DNA from: Candidatus Desulfarcum epimagneticum
GTDB taxonomy: Bacteria > Desulfobacterota > Desulfobacteria > Desulfobacterales > CR-1
NCBI GenBank assembly: GCA_900659855.1
Contig: CAACVI010000052.1
Span: 39,937-103,936, forward strand
DNA: 64,000 nt
Direction: 5' to 3'
Numbering within the stretch: the stretch's first letter is position 1; the number at the start of each line of letters is the position of its first letter. The translations under genes were made by a program, and so were the position numbers. The notes below the pieces were generated by a model that did no database searches, was not told the origin of the DNA, and was given only the letters and a program-made list of their open reading frames with translations. Positions 54,084-62,599 of the stretch are shown here, in pieces.

Positions 54084-54992
54084 TCAAGTCTCCCGGCCGT
54101 ATCGGGTGTTGATGAGATAAAGGCCCAGAAGCGTCACGGCGATGCCGCCTCCTTTGACCCAGGACATGGGCTCGCCCAGGAGCGCCACCCCTCCGGAAGC
54201 CGTCACCACAGGCATGACATAAAGGGAGGTGGAGATGGTTGAGGGCTTCATGTGTCTGAGGCACCAGTACCACATGGAGAAGCCGTAGATCATTCCCGGG
54301 ATCACGCAAAACCCCATGGCCAGCCACAGGCCCGGCCCCATGTTCGCCAGGGCGTCGAGGTAATCTCCGGAAAGCGCGGGCGAAAGGCAGACGGACCCCG
54401 CGAAAAAGGGGACGGACATTAAAACCGCCGGGGAATGGCGGGCCACGATCTCCTTGCTTAAGATGACGTTGACGGCCCAGATCCCCGGTGTCAGCGCCGC
54501 GAAGGCCAGACCGGTCCAGTAGGACGCCCCCCATTCTTCCCCGGACAAAATCACCATCACCACCCCGGCCATGGAGATCAGGATGCTGGTCATGCGCCCG
54601 GCCATCCATTTTTCCTGCCCGGCCGCGGCCGCGATGAAATACACGATGACGGGCTCAATGGCCACAAACACGGCGGCCGTGCCCACGGTCACATGGACAA
54701 TGGCCAGATTGTGGGACAGCATGGCGGTCACCGGGCCGAAGAGGGTGACCAGGGCCACAAGCCTGAAATCCTCCCGAAGCATTTGGGCCAGCTCGGCCCT
54801 TTTTTTGAGCAGGACAAAGACCAGGTAGAGAACCCCGGCTGAAAAAAACCGGGTGAAGGTCAGCTCCAGGGGGGTGAGAACGGACAGGAGCTTTTTTAAA
54901 AAAATGGGAACCATTCCCCATATGAGAAGAACGCCTCCCAGCCCGATGAAGGCCGCCGTCATGGTTCGGTTTTTTTTCCCTTTGAGGGCCAA
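54084..54992 (-). CDS. EamA/DMT family permease
   Basis: 302 residues, about ten transmembrane helices forming two EamA repeats (GGVLLIWGMVPIFLKKLLSVL in the first, TGLAFAALTPGIWAVNVILSKEI in the second). PFAM-type drug/metabolite transporter, usually exporting amino acids or metabolites. Substrate cannot be inferred. A hairpin lies in its upstream region at 55052-55078. Confidence 0.9.
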   Translation of the reverse strand: MALKGKKNRTMTAAFIGLGGVLLIWGMVPIFLKKLLSVLTPLELTFTRFFSAGVLYLVFVLLKKRAELAQMLREDFRLVALVTLFGPVTAMLSHNLAIVHVTVGTAAVFVAIEPVIVYFIAAAAGQEKWMAGRMTSILISMAGVVMVILSGEEWGASYWTGLAFAALTPGIWAVNVILSKEIVARHSPAVLMSVPFFAGSVCLSPALSGDYLDALANMGPGLWLAMGFCVIPGMIYGFSMWYWCLRHMKPSTISTSLYVMPVVTASGGVALLGEPMSWVKGGGIAVTLLGLYLINTRYGRET

Positions 54993-55051
54993 GTCTTTTT
55001 CCCTTTATTTTTTCAGCGATTCATGCTGTGATGGGTTTGTTTAAAAAACAA

Positions 55052-55078
55052 CGGGTCCCGGCGTTTTTTCGGGACCCG
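55052..55078 (-). promoter_or_regulatory. Hairpin with U tract upstream of the EamA gene
   Basis: CGGGTCCCG (55052-55060) and its complement (55070-55078), 9 bp, loop of 9. On the minus strand the hairpin is followed by TTGTTTTTT, so it resembles an intrinsic terminator 60 nt before the EamA start: either an attenuator in its leader or a terminator of another minus transcript. Confidence 0.45.
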
Positions 55079-55118
55079 CTTCAAATCATATCTGTTAACA
55101 TAAGGCATGGATTAAAAA

Positions 55119-56024
55119 ATGTCCACAGGCGCGTGCGGAATAAATTGCGATGTCTGCCGGTTGCGTCACGCCGGCGTATGCTCCACGTGCGGCCCCGGGA
55201 ACAGCCCGGAGGCGGCCCGGAAGATCGAGGCCCAGAAAAGGATTCTGGGCCGGCCCTGCCCCCTTCTGGAATGCGCCCGGGACCGGGGCGTCCGGCATTG
55301 TTTTCTGGACTGCGATCTGTTTCCGTGCGAGCGATTTGAGGACGGGGGATACCCCTACAGCCCGGGATTTTTAAGCATGCAGAAAAGACGGAGAAACCAG
55401 TCCGCGCCCCATCCCCAGGACATGGACATTCAAACCCCCGGCGAATACTGGGACGAGCTGGCCCGAATGGACATGGCCGGGCTCTGCCGCCGCTCCCTGT
55501 CGATGTGTCAGCCCCCGGCCGGGATTTCGCTGTCTTTTTTAAACGAGGACATCGTGGCGGACATGGAGAGCCGGACGGTTTTTCGCCTCTCCGGCGGCCG
55601 AAAGGAGTCCTGCCGGAATTCGCTTCTGGAGCTTTTGACCCTGGTGTATCTGCTGGGCGTGAAAGACGGCGGGGTTCAAAACCGTCCGGCGGGCCCCCGG
55701 GATTTGAAGGACGGCCATTTTTTCCAGGGCCCCCATGAGCTGGACGTCTCGGGGCTTGAAAAAAAATACGGCCGGGACCCGGACGCCTTTGAAAAAGCGG
55801 CGAAAAAATTAGGGGGCGTTCCCCAGGACATGGCCGACGCGGCGTTCAGGCTCAGACCCTTTCCCAAAATTCCTTTGTATTATCTTTTGTGGACACAGGA
55901 TGGAGAATTCCCGGCCCGGGTCTCCATCCTGTTCGACCGGTCCATCGAGTCCCATTTTGAGGCCGACGCCATATGGGGAACGGTGTCGCTGGTCACCCGG
56001 CGGCTGATGGAGGCGGACGGATGA
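55119..56024 (+). CDS. DUF3795-DUF3786 domain protein
   Basis: 301 residues. N-terminal cysteine-rich part (GACGINCDVCRLRHAGVCSTCG, CPLLECARDRGVRHCFLDCDLFPCERF) is a DUF3795-like metal site with about ten cysteines. The C-terminal ~190 residues (CRNSLLELLTLVYLLGVKDG, AFRLRPFPKIPLYYLLWTQD, FPARVSILFDRSIESHFEAD) match DUF3786, a domain seen mainly in anaerobes. Function unknown; a metal or Fe-S role is inferred. The stop overlaps the nitrilase ATG. Confidence 0.82.
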   Translation: MSTGACGINCDVCRLRHAGVCSTCGPGNSPEAARKIEAQKRILGRPCPLLECARDRGVRHCFLDCDLFPCERFEDGGYPYSPGFLSMQKRRRNQSAPHPQDMDIQTPGEYWDELARMDMAGLCRRSLSMCQPPAGISLSFLNEDIVADMESRTVFRLSGGRKESCRNSLLELLTLVYLLGVKDGGVQNRPAGPRDLKDGHFFQGPHELDVSGLEKKYGRDPDAFEKAAKKLGGVPQDMADAAFRLRPFPKIPLYYLLWTQDGEFPARVSILFDRSIESHFEADAIWGTVSLVTRRLMEADG

Positions 56025-56794
56025 AAATCTCGGCCTTTCAAATGGATATCCAGTGGCACGACCGGAAGGCCAACCACGAAAAGGCCGCCCGGTTCGCCCG
56101 GGAGGCCCGGGACGGCGGGGCCGATCTGTTTATTTTACCGGAGATGTTTTCCACCGGCTTTTCCATGGACACAGGGGTCACGGCGGAGCCCATGGACGGT
56201 CCCACGCCCCAATGGATGCGCCGCCTGGCCCGGGACCTGGACATGGCCATTCTGGGAGGCTTTGTTTTGGCCGGACAGGAGGGGGAAAAGCCCCAAAACG
56301 TGTCTCTGGCCGTGGACAGGAAGGGCCGGGACGCGGCGCTGTACGCCAAAATTCACCAGATCGCGCTCATGGAGGAGGACCGCCATTACCGGCCCGGGGA
56401 AAAGCCCGCTCTTTTTGACATGGGGGGATTTAAGACGGCGTGTTTCATCTGCTATGACCTTCGCTTTCCGGAGCTTTTTCGTTCGGTGGCGGATGAATGC
56501 GGTTTTTCTGTGATCATCGCCTCATGGCCGGCGGCGCGCCGGGAGCACTGGGAGATTCTTCTCAGGGCCAGGGCCGTGGAGGGACAGAGCTTTGTGGCCG
56601 GGGTCAACCGGGTGGGGGAAGGCGGGGGGCATGCGTTCGCCGGCGGCACGGCCATCATCGATCCCAGGGGGAGGGAGATGGCGGCGGGCGGCGGCGCCCA
56701 GACCCTTGTGACCGCCGATATTCGAATGGAGACGGTCGCAAAGGTCCGCGCTGAAACGCCGTTTTTAAAAGACCGCAAACCCTGGCTTTTTTAA
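56021..56794 (+). CDS. Nitrilase-family (omega-amidase-like) C-N hydrolase
   Basis: 257 residues from ATG 56021. Catalytic triad Glu (LFILPEMF), Lys (LYAKIHQ), Cys (FICYDLRFPELFR), plus a second Glu near SFVAGVNRVGEG. Short, YafV/omega-amidase-like, probably hydrolysing 2-oxoacid amides. The frame is open further upstream but overlaps the previous gene; the ATGA overlap gives the better start and couples translation to the DUF3795-DUF3786 gene. Confidence 0.92.
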   Translation: MKISAFQMDIQWHDRKANHEKAARFAREARDGGADLFILPEMFSTGFSMDTGVTAEPMDGPTPQWMRRLARDLDMAILGGFVLAGQEGEKPQNVSLAVDRKGRDAALYAKIHQIALMEEDRHYRPGEKPALFDMGGFKTACFICYDLRFPELFRSVADECGFSVIIASWPAARREHWEILLRARAVEGQSFVAGVNRVGEGGGHAFAGGTAIIDPRGREMAAGGGAQTLVTADIRMETVAKVRAETPFLKDRKPWLF

Positions 56795-56809
56795 AAAAGG
56801 ATAAACCCG

Positions 56810-56878
56810 TAAAAAATCACGGGACAGCGTCGTAAAAAATCACGGGACAGCGTCGTAAAAAATTACGGGACAGCGTCG
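56810..56878 (+). repeat. Three tandem 23-bp units
   Basis: TAAAAAATCACGGGACAGCG+TCG occurs three times (56810-56832, 56833-56855, 56856-56878; the third has one substitution), followed by a partial unit. The unit also occurs singly near 40-70 (inverted) and 63930-63960, always at the edge of a palindromic repeat. Confidence 0.85.
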
Positions 56879-56998
56879 TAAAAAATTCGATATACAAGGC
56901 GTGGTGGTTATTTTTAATTGAGGCAATACATGTTAAGTATGCCTCAATTAAAAATAAGCGCCGCAACACAGTAGATCGGATTTTTTACGGCGCTGTTT
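56879..56998 (+). repeat. Palindromic intergenic repeat, forward copy
   Basis: After the tandem units: CGATATACAAGGCGTGG, stem-loop with arms of about 20 bp (two mismatches at the base) and AATACATGTTAAGTAT apex, then GCAACACAGTAGATCGGATT and TTTTACGGCGC. It ends at the paaK stop. Located between the convergent nitrilase and paaK genes. Confidence 0.87.
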
Positions 56999-58299
56999 TA
57001 TTTGTTTCGCTCATCCACCACCCGCACAGCCTTCCCCTCGCTTCTTTCAATGAATTTGGGGGCCACCAGCTCCACGATGACATTGATTCCCAGGTTGCCC
57101 TTGATGTGGCGGTTGATTTTCTGTTCAATTTCCGTTCGTTTTTCCTCCCGGGCCACATAAGACGCTTTTTTGCCCTCCACCTGGACTTTAAGCTGATCCA
57201 GGTATCCCTTTTTCCGGACGATGAGCCGGTAGTGGGGCTCGGCCTCATCCACGGCCAGAAGCAGGGATTCGATCTGGGACGGAAAGACGTTGACCCCGCT
57301 GATGATGAGCATGTCGTCGGCGCGGCCGTAAGTTTTTTCCATCTTGATCAGGGTTCTGCCGCAGGCGCATTTGTCCCGGTAAAGGACGGTGATGTCCTTG
57401 GTGCGGTACCGGATCATGGGCATGGCCCGCCTTTGCAGGGAGGTGAAGATCAGCTCCCCTTTCTGCCCGTAGGGCAGGGGATCGCCGGTTTCGGGGTCCA
57501 CGATTTCGGCCAGGTAGTGGTCCTCGTTGATGTGCAGGCCGGTTTGCTCCGAGCAGTCAAAGGCCACGCCGGGGCCGCCCAGCTCGGTGAGGCCGTAGGC
57601 CTCCATGGCTTTGATGCCCATCCTTTCCTCGATTTCCTTTCGCATGGAGGCGGTCCAGGGCTCGGCGCCGAACACGCCCATGCTCACGGGCATGTCCGCG
57701 ATGCTGGAGTCCAGCTCCTCGGCCCTTTCCGCGATGGTCAGGGCGTAGGAGGGGGTGGAGAACAGCGCGTCGATTTTAAAATCCCGCATGATGGTGATCT
57801 GGCGCTCGGTGAGCCCGGAGCTGGTGGGGACCACCGCGCAGCCCAGTTTCATGGCGCCCTGGTGGAAGCCCAGGCCCCCGGTGAAAAGGCCGTATCCGTA
57901 AGCGTTTTGAATGATGTGATCGGGCCGGACTCCGGCGGCCCAGAGGTTTCGGGCCATGCACTCCGCCCAGTGTTTCAAATCCTCGGCGCTGTAGGGCCCG
58001 GTCACCGGCTTTCCGGTGGTGCCGGAGGAGGCGTGAATCCTTACCACATCTTTCATGGGAACCGCGCAAAGGCCGAAGGGATAATTGTCCCTGAGATCGG
58101 TTTTCTGGGTGAATGGAAGCTTGGAGATATCTTTAAGGGTTTGGATGTCGTCGGGGGACACGCCTTTTTCATCCAGCTTTTTTTTGTAAAACGGCGTTTT
58201 TTCGTAAGACCATCTCACCGTCTCCCGAAGTTTCTCCAACTGAAATTTTTGGATATCTTCAACGTCCATGCATTCAAACTCTTCGTTCCAGGGCTCCAT
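56998..58299 (-). CDS. paaK: Phenylacetate-CoA ligase
   Basis: 433-residue adenylate-forming enzyme activating phenylacetate to phenylacetyl-CoA. Motifs: the P-loop HASSGTTGKPV, AYGLTELGGPGVAFDC, YRTKDIT, RADDMLIISGVNVFPSQIE, and the C-terminal EGKKASYVAREE domain. Length and motif set fit PaaK. In anaerobes it serves aromatic amino acid or phenylacetate degradation; aryl specificity could differ. AGGAGG precedes ATG. Alone between two unrelated genes. Confidence 0.93.
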   Translation of the reverse strand: MEPWNEEFECMDVEDIQKFQLEKLRETVRWSYEKTPFYKKKLDEKGVSPDDIQTLKDISKLPFTQKTDLRDNYPFGLCAVPMKDVVRIHASSGTTGKPVTGPYSAEDLKHWAECMARNLWAAGVRPDHIIQNAYGYGLFTGGLGFHQGAMKLGCAVVPTSSGLTERQITIMRDFKIDALFSTPSYALTIAERAEELDSSIADMPVSMGVFGAEPWTASMRKEIEERMGIKAMEAYGLTELGGPGVAFDCSEQTGLHINEDHYLAEIVDPETGDPLPYGQKGELIFTSLQRRAMPMIRYRTKDITVLYRDKCACGRTLIKMEKTYGRADDMLIISGVNVFPSQIESLLLAVDEAEPHYRLIVRKKGYLDQLKVQVEGKKASYVAREEKRTEIEQKINRHIKGNLGINVIVELVAPKFIERSEGKAVRVVDERNK

Positions 58300-58354
58300 C
58301 CATTACCTCCTTTTTACTTGTTTTTGGGACCGTTTCACCGTTTCCGGCCGCTTT

Positions 58355-59461
58355 TTAACGGGGGCATCCCAGGCTGTCCACCTTCTGGCCGCCCGGGGTG
58401 TCCGGGCATCGGTCGAAATAGTCATAAATCCCGTCGCCGTCGGTGTCCACCGGCCCCCGGTCCCATGATCCCCAGGAGCAGCCGATGGGGTTGACCGGCA
58501 TGTTTTTGGGGGTGTTGGGGCATTTGTCGAAATAGTCATAAACCCCGTCGCCGTCGCTGTCCAGAGCGCAGCCGATTTTGTTGACGGGCTGATTTTGCGG
58601 CGTGTTGGGGCATTTGTCCAGCGCGTCTTTCACCCCGTCGCCGTCGCTGTCCAGAGCGCAGCCTGATTCGTCCACCGGCTGGCCCAGGGGCGTGTTAAGG
58701 CATTTGTCAAAGTAATCGTTAATGCCGTCGCCGTCGCCGTCGAGGGCGCATCCGATTTTGTTGACGGGCTGGCTCTTCGGCGTGTCGGGGCATTTGTCGA
58801 AGTAGTCGTTGATGCCGTCGCCGTCGCCGTCCAGGGCGCAGCCGATTTTGTTGACAGGCTGGTTCTTCGGCGTGTTGGGGCATTTGTCCATGAAGTCATA
58901 GATGCCGTCGTCGTCCCGGTCAATGGGGCAGCCGTTTTTGTCCACAGGCTCGTCCCGGGGCGTGTTGGAGCAGCGGTCGAAGTAGTCGTTGATGCCGTCG
59001 CCGTCTTTGTCCAGCGCGCAGCCCACGTGGTTGACCTGCTGATTTTTCGGGGTGTCGGGGCACTTGTCCGCATAATCATTGATGCCGTCGCCGTCGCTGT
59101 CGGCCACGCACCCGGATTTGTTCACCGCCTGGTTTTTGGGGGTGTCGGGGCAGCGGTCGAAGTAGTCGTTGATGCCGTCGCCGTCCTTGTCCAGCACGCA
59201 GCCCACATGATCCACAGGCTGGTTTTTGGGCGTGTTGGGGCAGCGGTCGAAGTAGTCATTGATGCCGTCGCCGTCCTTGTCCAGCGCGCAGCCCACGTGG
59301 TTGACTTGCAGATTTTCCGGCGTGTTGGGGCATTCGTCGAGATAATTGCTGACGCCGTCCCCGTCATTGTCGTAGTACTTGTGCTTGTTGGAAGCGCAGC
59401 CTATTGACAAGGCCGCCATCGCCAGAAAAGCCAACGCGACGGACCAAACTGTTTTTCTCAT
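58355..59461 (-). CDS. Lipoprotein with eleven thrombospondin type-3 repeats
   Basis: 368 residues. The signal peptide ends with a lipobox (ALSIGCASNK, Cys about residue 22). The rest is eleven ~30-residue repeats of type DxDGDGINDYFDRCPNTPxN with two cysteines each, a calcium-binding fold, plus a variant near the end (SWGSWDRGPVDTDGDGIYDY). DNA-level repeats of about 90 bp are visible. Most such proteins end in an OmpA peptidoglycan domain; none is present here, so this is a stand-alone surface or periplasmic spacer. AGGAGG precedes ATG. Confidence 0.9.
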   Translation of the reverse strand: MRKTVWSVALAFLAMAALSIGCASNKHKYYDNDGDGVSNYLDECPNTPENLQVNHVGCALDKDGDGINDYFDRCPNTPKNQPVDHVGCVLDKDGDGINDYFDRCPDTPKNQAVNKSGCVADSDGDGINDYADKCPDTPKNQQVNHVGCALDKDGDGINDYFDRCSNTPRDEPVDKNGCPIDRDDDGIYDFMDKCPNTPKNQPVNKIGCALDGDGDGINDYFDKCPDTPKSQPVNKIGCALDGDGDGINDYFDKCLNTPLGQPVDESGCALDSDGDGVKDALDKCPNTPQNQPVNKIGCALDSDGDGVYDYFDKCPNTPKNMPVNPIGCSWGSWDRGPVDTDGDGIYDYFDRCPDTPGGQKVDSLGCPR

Positions 59462-59599
59462 GCGGATACCTCCTGATGGAATGTTTTTTTAAGATAAAGG
59501 GTTAGGGGGGCGGTTCAAATCCCCGTTCGCAGGCCTGAGCGCATGGGTCTTGTATTGTCATTTTTTTCTTTGTTTTGCAAGATTTTTTTCTGTTATTTT

Positions 59600-59630
59600 C
59601 ATCCGCCGGGGCATGGCGGCCCGGCGGATG
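59600..59630. repeat. Perfect 11-bp inverted repeat in a divergent intergenic region
   Basis: CATCCGCCGGG (59600-59610) and complement (59620-59630), 9-nt loop, in the 349-bp gap between the two lipoprotein genes. No downstream T tract on either strand, so not a terminator; possibly a 5' UTR structure or protein site. The rest of the gap is unremarkable. Confidence 0.5.
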
Positions 59631-59810
59631 AAGGCGCGTGAAATACGGCCGGCGGGTGGATACCGGTTGACATTTCATCTCTGAATGTAGTATTTTCATA
59701 ACATTCACGTGAATGGGGAAGGGCGGGAGGTTTCGGCGCCGCCGCATTCAATAGAAACCGCCCGGCCGGGCGCCGGGCGACGGACAGAAAAAGAGGGGGA
59801 TAATCGGGTG

Positions 59811-60302
59811 ATGCGCAAACACATACTGACAATGGCCCTGGCCGCCGCGCTGACGCTGTGCGTGTCGTCGTGCACAAAGGTGTTGACCTACCAGTCCATC
59901 ATTGAGCACGGGATATGGGAGGCCACGGACCGGGAAAAGGTTTTCGACAAGTGCGTCAAGGCGCTCAATGAGAGCGAATACATGATTCTGGCCACGGACC
60001 GGGACACGGGCCTGGTGGCCACCGACTGGCTCTCCTTCCGTGTTAAAAACGTCACGGCCAAATACAAAATTAATTTTGTGATTCCCAGAAGCGATGAGGA
60101 CGGCGGCGGGGAAAGCGCCCGGATCTACGTCAAGGTGAAGGCGGACTGGGAGACCCTGCCCGGATACACGGCGAACAAAGAGACCACCAACGCCCGGGTC
60201 AACAATGCGATCAGCGAAAATATCCGGACCCTGTTCGACGCCATTGAGAAGGCGGTGGGCAAATCCGCCTCCATCGGAACCACCATGCTGGAGTGGGACT
60301 AA
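59811..60302 (+). CDS. Small lipoprotein of unknown function
   Basis: 163 residues from ATG 59811 (open frame goes further up, but this start gives a proper signal). MRKHILTMALAAALTLCVSSC is a lipoprotein signal with Cys about 21. The mature part (EATDREKVFDKCVKALNESE, YMILATDRDTGLVATDW, IYVKVKADWETLP) is a small alpha-beta fold with no family I can name. Divergent from the TSP3 gene and convergent with hisD. Confidence 0.75.
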   Translation: MRKHILTMALAAALTLCVSSCTKVLTYQSIIEHGIWEATDREKVFDKCVKALNESEYMILATDRDTGLVATDWLSFRVKNVTAKYKINFVIPRSDEDGGGESARIYVKVKADWETLPGYTANKETTNARVNNAISENIRTLFDAIEKAVGKSASIGTTMLEWD

Positions 60303-60326
60303 AATATAAGCTGAGGCCCGGGGGGA

Positions 60327-61640
60327 TCAGGAATTTTTGAGCCGGATTTTCACCGAGTTCACATGGGCGCCCAGCCCTTCGACGCCGGCCAGGCGAATGA
60401 TGTCTTCGGCCTCTTTTTCAAACGCCTCCCGGGTGTAGTAAATCAGGCTTGTTTTTTTGACGAAATGATCCACGGACAAAGCCGAGGCGAAACGGGCGGC
60501 CCCGGCCGTGGGCAGCACATGGTTGGGGCCGGCGATGTAGTCCCCCACCGGCTCGGGGGTGTGGGACCCCATGAACACGGCCCCGGCGTTTCTGATTTTT
60601 CCGATCACGGAAAAGGGGTCCTGGATGTGAAGCTCCAGATGCTCCGGCGCCATTCGGTTGGAAAGGCCGATGGCGGCGTCGATGTCTTTAACGATCACAA
60701 TGGCCCCGTATCGGGCCATGGATTTCTCGGCGATATCCCTTCTGGACAGCCCCTTGAGCTGGGACTCGATTTCTCCGGCCGTTTCGTCGGCTGTTTTCCG
60801 GGAGTCGGTGATCAGGATGGAGGAGGACAGGGGGTCGTGCTCGGCCTGGGAAAGCAGGTCCGCCGCGATGAAGGCCGGGTTCGCCTCGCGGTCGGCGATG
60901 ACCAGCACTTCGCTGGGGCCCGCGATCATGTCGATGCCCACCGATCCGGACACGATTTTTTTGGCCAGGGTCACGAACATGTTCCCGGGTCCGGCGATGA
61001 CATCCACCCTTTCAATGGTTTCGGTCCCGTAGGCCAGGGCCGCGATGGCCCACGCGCTTCCGATTTTGTACACGGCGTCGGCCCCGGTTCGTTTCGCCGC
61101 CGCCAGGATGTGGGGGCTTAAAGAGCCGTCCTTCCGGGAAGGCGCGCAGACCGAGACATGGCCCGCGCCCGCGATTTTGGCCGGGATGACGCCCATCAGA
61201 ACCGAGGACACCAGGGGGGTGTCGCCCCCCCTTCCCCCGGGAACGTAAACGCCCGCCCGGTCCACGGGGTTGGCCAGCTGGCCCAGGAGGGTTCCGGGCC
61301 GGTCGGCGTGGATCCAGGAACGGGGGGACTGGAGCCGGTGAAACGCCTCCACCTGGGAGGCCGCCTTTTCCAGGGAGGAAAGAAACGCCGGGTCTGTTTT
61401 TTTAAACGCCTCCTCCATTTCCCGCTCCGAGACCCGCAGGGAGTCCATGTCCAGGGCGTCCGAGTCGAACCGGCGGACGTAGCCCAGAAGCGCCCGGTCG
61501 CCGTTTTTTCGAACATCTTCAAGGATTTCAGTCACGTATTCTATGTCTTCCCTTCGGATCTCCAGGCCTCTTTCCGAGATGGCCCGGACCTTTTTCTCAG
61601 CCTCCGGGGACGGGTGGTCGTAAAATGGGATGACGGACAT
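60327..61640 (-). CDS. hisD: Histidinol dehydrogenase
   Basis: 437 residues; oxidises L-histidinol to histidine with two NAD+, Zn-dependent. Motifs: GGDTPLVSSVLMGVIPAKIAG, IDMIAGPSEVLVIAD, QAEHDPLSSSILIT (Zn-binding Gln and His), SNRMAPEHLELH with the catalytic Glu-His, and VGDYIAGPNHVLPTAGAARF. Complete. It stands alone; no other his genes nearby in this window. Confidence 0.96.
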   Translation of the reverse strand: MSVIPFYDHPSPEAEKKVRAISERGLEIRREDIEYVTEILEDVRKNGDRALLGYVRRFDSDALDMDSLRVSEREMEEAFKKTDPAFLSSLEKAASQVEAFHRLQSPRSWIHADRPGTLLGQLANPVDRAGVYVPGGRGGDTPLVSSVLMGVIPAKIAGAGHVSVCAPSRKDGSLSPHILAAAKRTGADAVYKIGSAWAIAALAYGTETIERVDVIAGPGNMFVTLAKKIVSGSVGIDMIAGPSEVLVIADREANPAFIAADLLSQAEHDPLSSSILITDSRKTADETAGEIESQLKGLSRRDIAEKSMARYGAIVIVKDIDAAIGLSNRMAPEHLELHIQDPFSVIGKIRNAGAVFMGSHTPEPVGDYIAGPNHVLPTAGAARFASALSVDHFVKKTSLIYYTREAFEKEAEDIIRLAGVEGLGAHVNSVKIRLKNS

Positions 61641-61849
61641 GTCTTTGCCTTATCCTGTTTTTTGAGTGTTGGGGGAAAACGGGAGGCATAAAAGCCGCCC
61701 GGCCTGTCCTGGGGGCTATAAACCATGAAACACGGTCTTTGTCAATCGCGGGATTGACACACCTGACGCCGAAGGTGTATGATTGGGCCAGGGAAAACGG
61801 AAAAATCTTCGCCTGTTGTTAAAAAATTTTTCCAAAGGATTTGTTTTGA

Positions 61850-62599
61850 GTGGAGTTTATGGAGCATTCTTTCAAAAATCGCGCCGGGTCCGGGGATGAG
61901 ATCAGGCAAAGCGTCCGGTCCCTTTTTTCGGAGATCAGGGCGGGGCTTTTATCGGCGTCGGAAGACGGCCGCGTCGGCTTTGAGCGCTCCGAGGAAACCG
62001 CCCGTGTGATGGAGGGCTGGGGCCGCGCTGAAAAAGACGCCGGAACAAAACAGGGAAGAGAGGCGGAGCCCTGCCGGGGATGCGGGCTTTTCGAAAACCG
62101 GGCCCGCATGCTTCCGGGCCGGGGGGACCCCCGGGCCCGGCTCATGTTCGCGGGAAACTGGCCGGAATGGTTCTGGAATCTGGACGAAACGCCGGACCCC
62201 GAGGGGGCGCTTTTTTTAAAAATTGTCCAGTCCACGGGAATCGACCCGGGCCGGGTCCGCGTCGTTCCCCTGGCGGAATGCCCCGCCCCCGGGGGCCGGA
62301 GGGCCTTTGGCGATGAAATTCAAAAATGCCGGCCTTCTCTCATGGGCCGGATTCAAAAGACGGCGCCCGACATTATCTGCGCCATGGGCGCCGAGGCGTC
62401 GGCCGCTCTTTTGGGAAAGGATTTTCCCTTTTTATCCCAAAGGGGCCGTTTCCACGATTTGAAAGACGACCGGAGCCGGGGTCCAAAGCGGATCCGGGTC
62501 ATGCCCACCCACCATCCGGCGGCCCTTTTGAAGGATCCCGGCCTGAAGCGGGAGGCGTGGGAGGATATTAAAAAAATCATAAAGGAATACAACCGGTGA
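61850..62599 (+). CDS. UDG-fold protein (family 4-like) with degenerate active-site motif
   Basis: 249 residues. The C-terminal region PDIICAMGAEASAALLGKD, QRGRFHD and RVMPTHHPAALLKDPGLKRE then AWEDIKKII is that of Fe-S family 4 uracil-DNA glycosylases; a CRGCGL pair and C..C later could hold the cluster. The usual catalytic motif G-E-A-P-G-x-x-E-D is replaced by FAGNWPEWFWNLDE, so base excision is doubtful. Start GTG 61850, or ATG 61859 after GGAG. The stop overlaps the NfeD start. Confidence 0.75.
   Translation: MEFMEHSFKNRAGSGDEIRQSVRSLFSEIRAGLLSASEDGRVGFERSEETARVMEGWGRAEKDAGTKQGREAEPCRGCGLFENRARMLPGRGDPRARLMFAGNWPEWFWNLDETPDPEGALFLKIVQSTGIDPGRVRVVPLAECPAPGGRRAFGDEIQKCRPSLMGRIQKTAPDIICAMGAEASAALLGKDFPFLSQRGRFHDLKDDRSRGPKRIRVMPTHHPAALLKDPGLKREAWEDIKKIIKEYNR

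Noticed and set aside
57106..58494. 462-codon plus-strand frame opposite paaK
   Set aside because: Shadow of paaK; residue composition (Gly, His, Asp, Val rich) and lack of a ribosome site are typical of antisense frames.
58400..59380. Regular ~90-bp DNA repeats that could suggest a CRISPR-like array
   Set aside because: They encode in-frame TSP3 protein repeats; there are no unique spacers and no cas genes.
59500..59530. tRNA T-loop-like GGTTCAAATCC in the lipoprotein intergenic region
   Set aside because: No acceptor, D or anticodon arm can be formed around it; likely chance.
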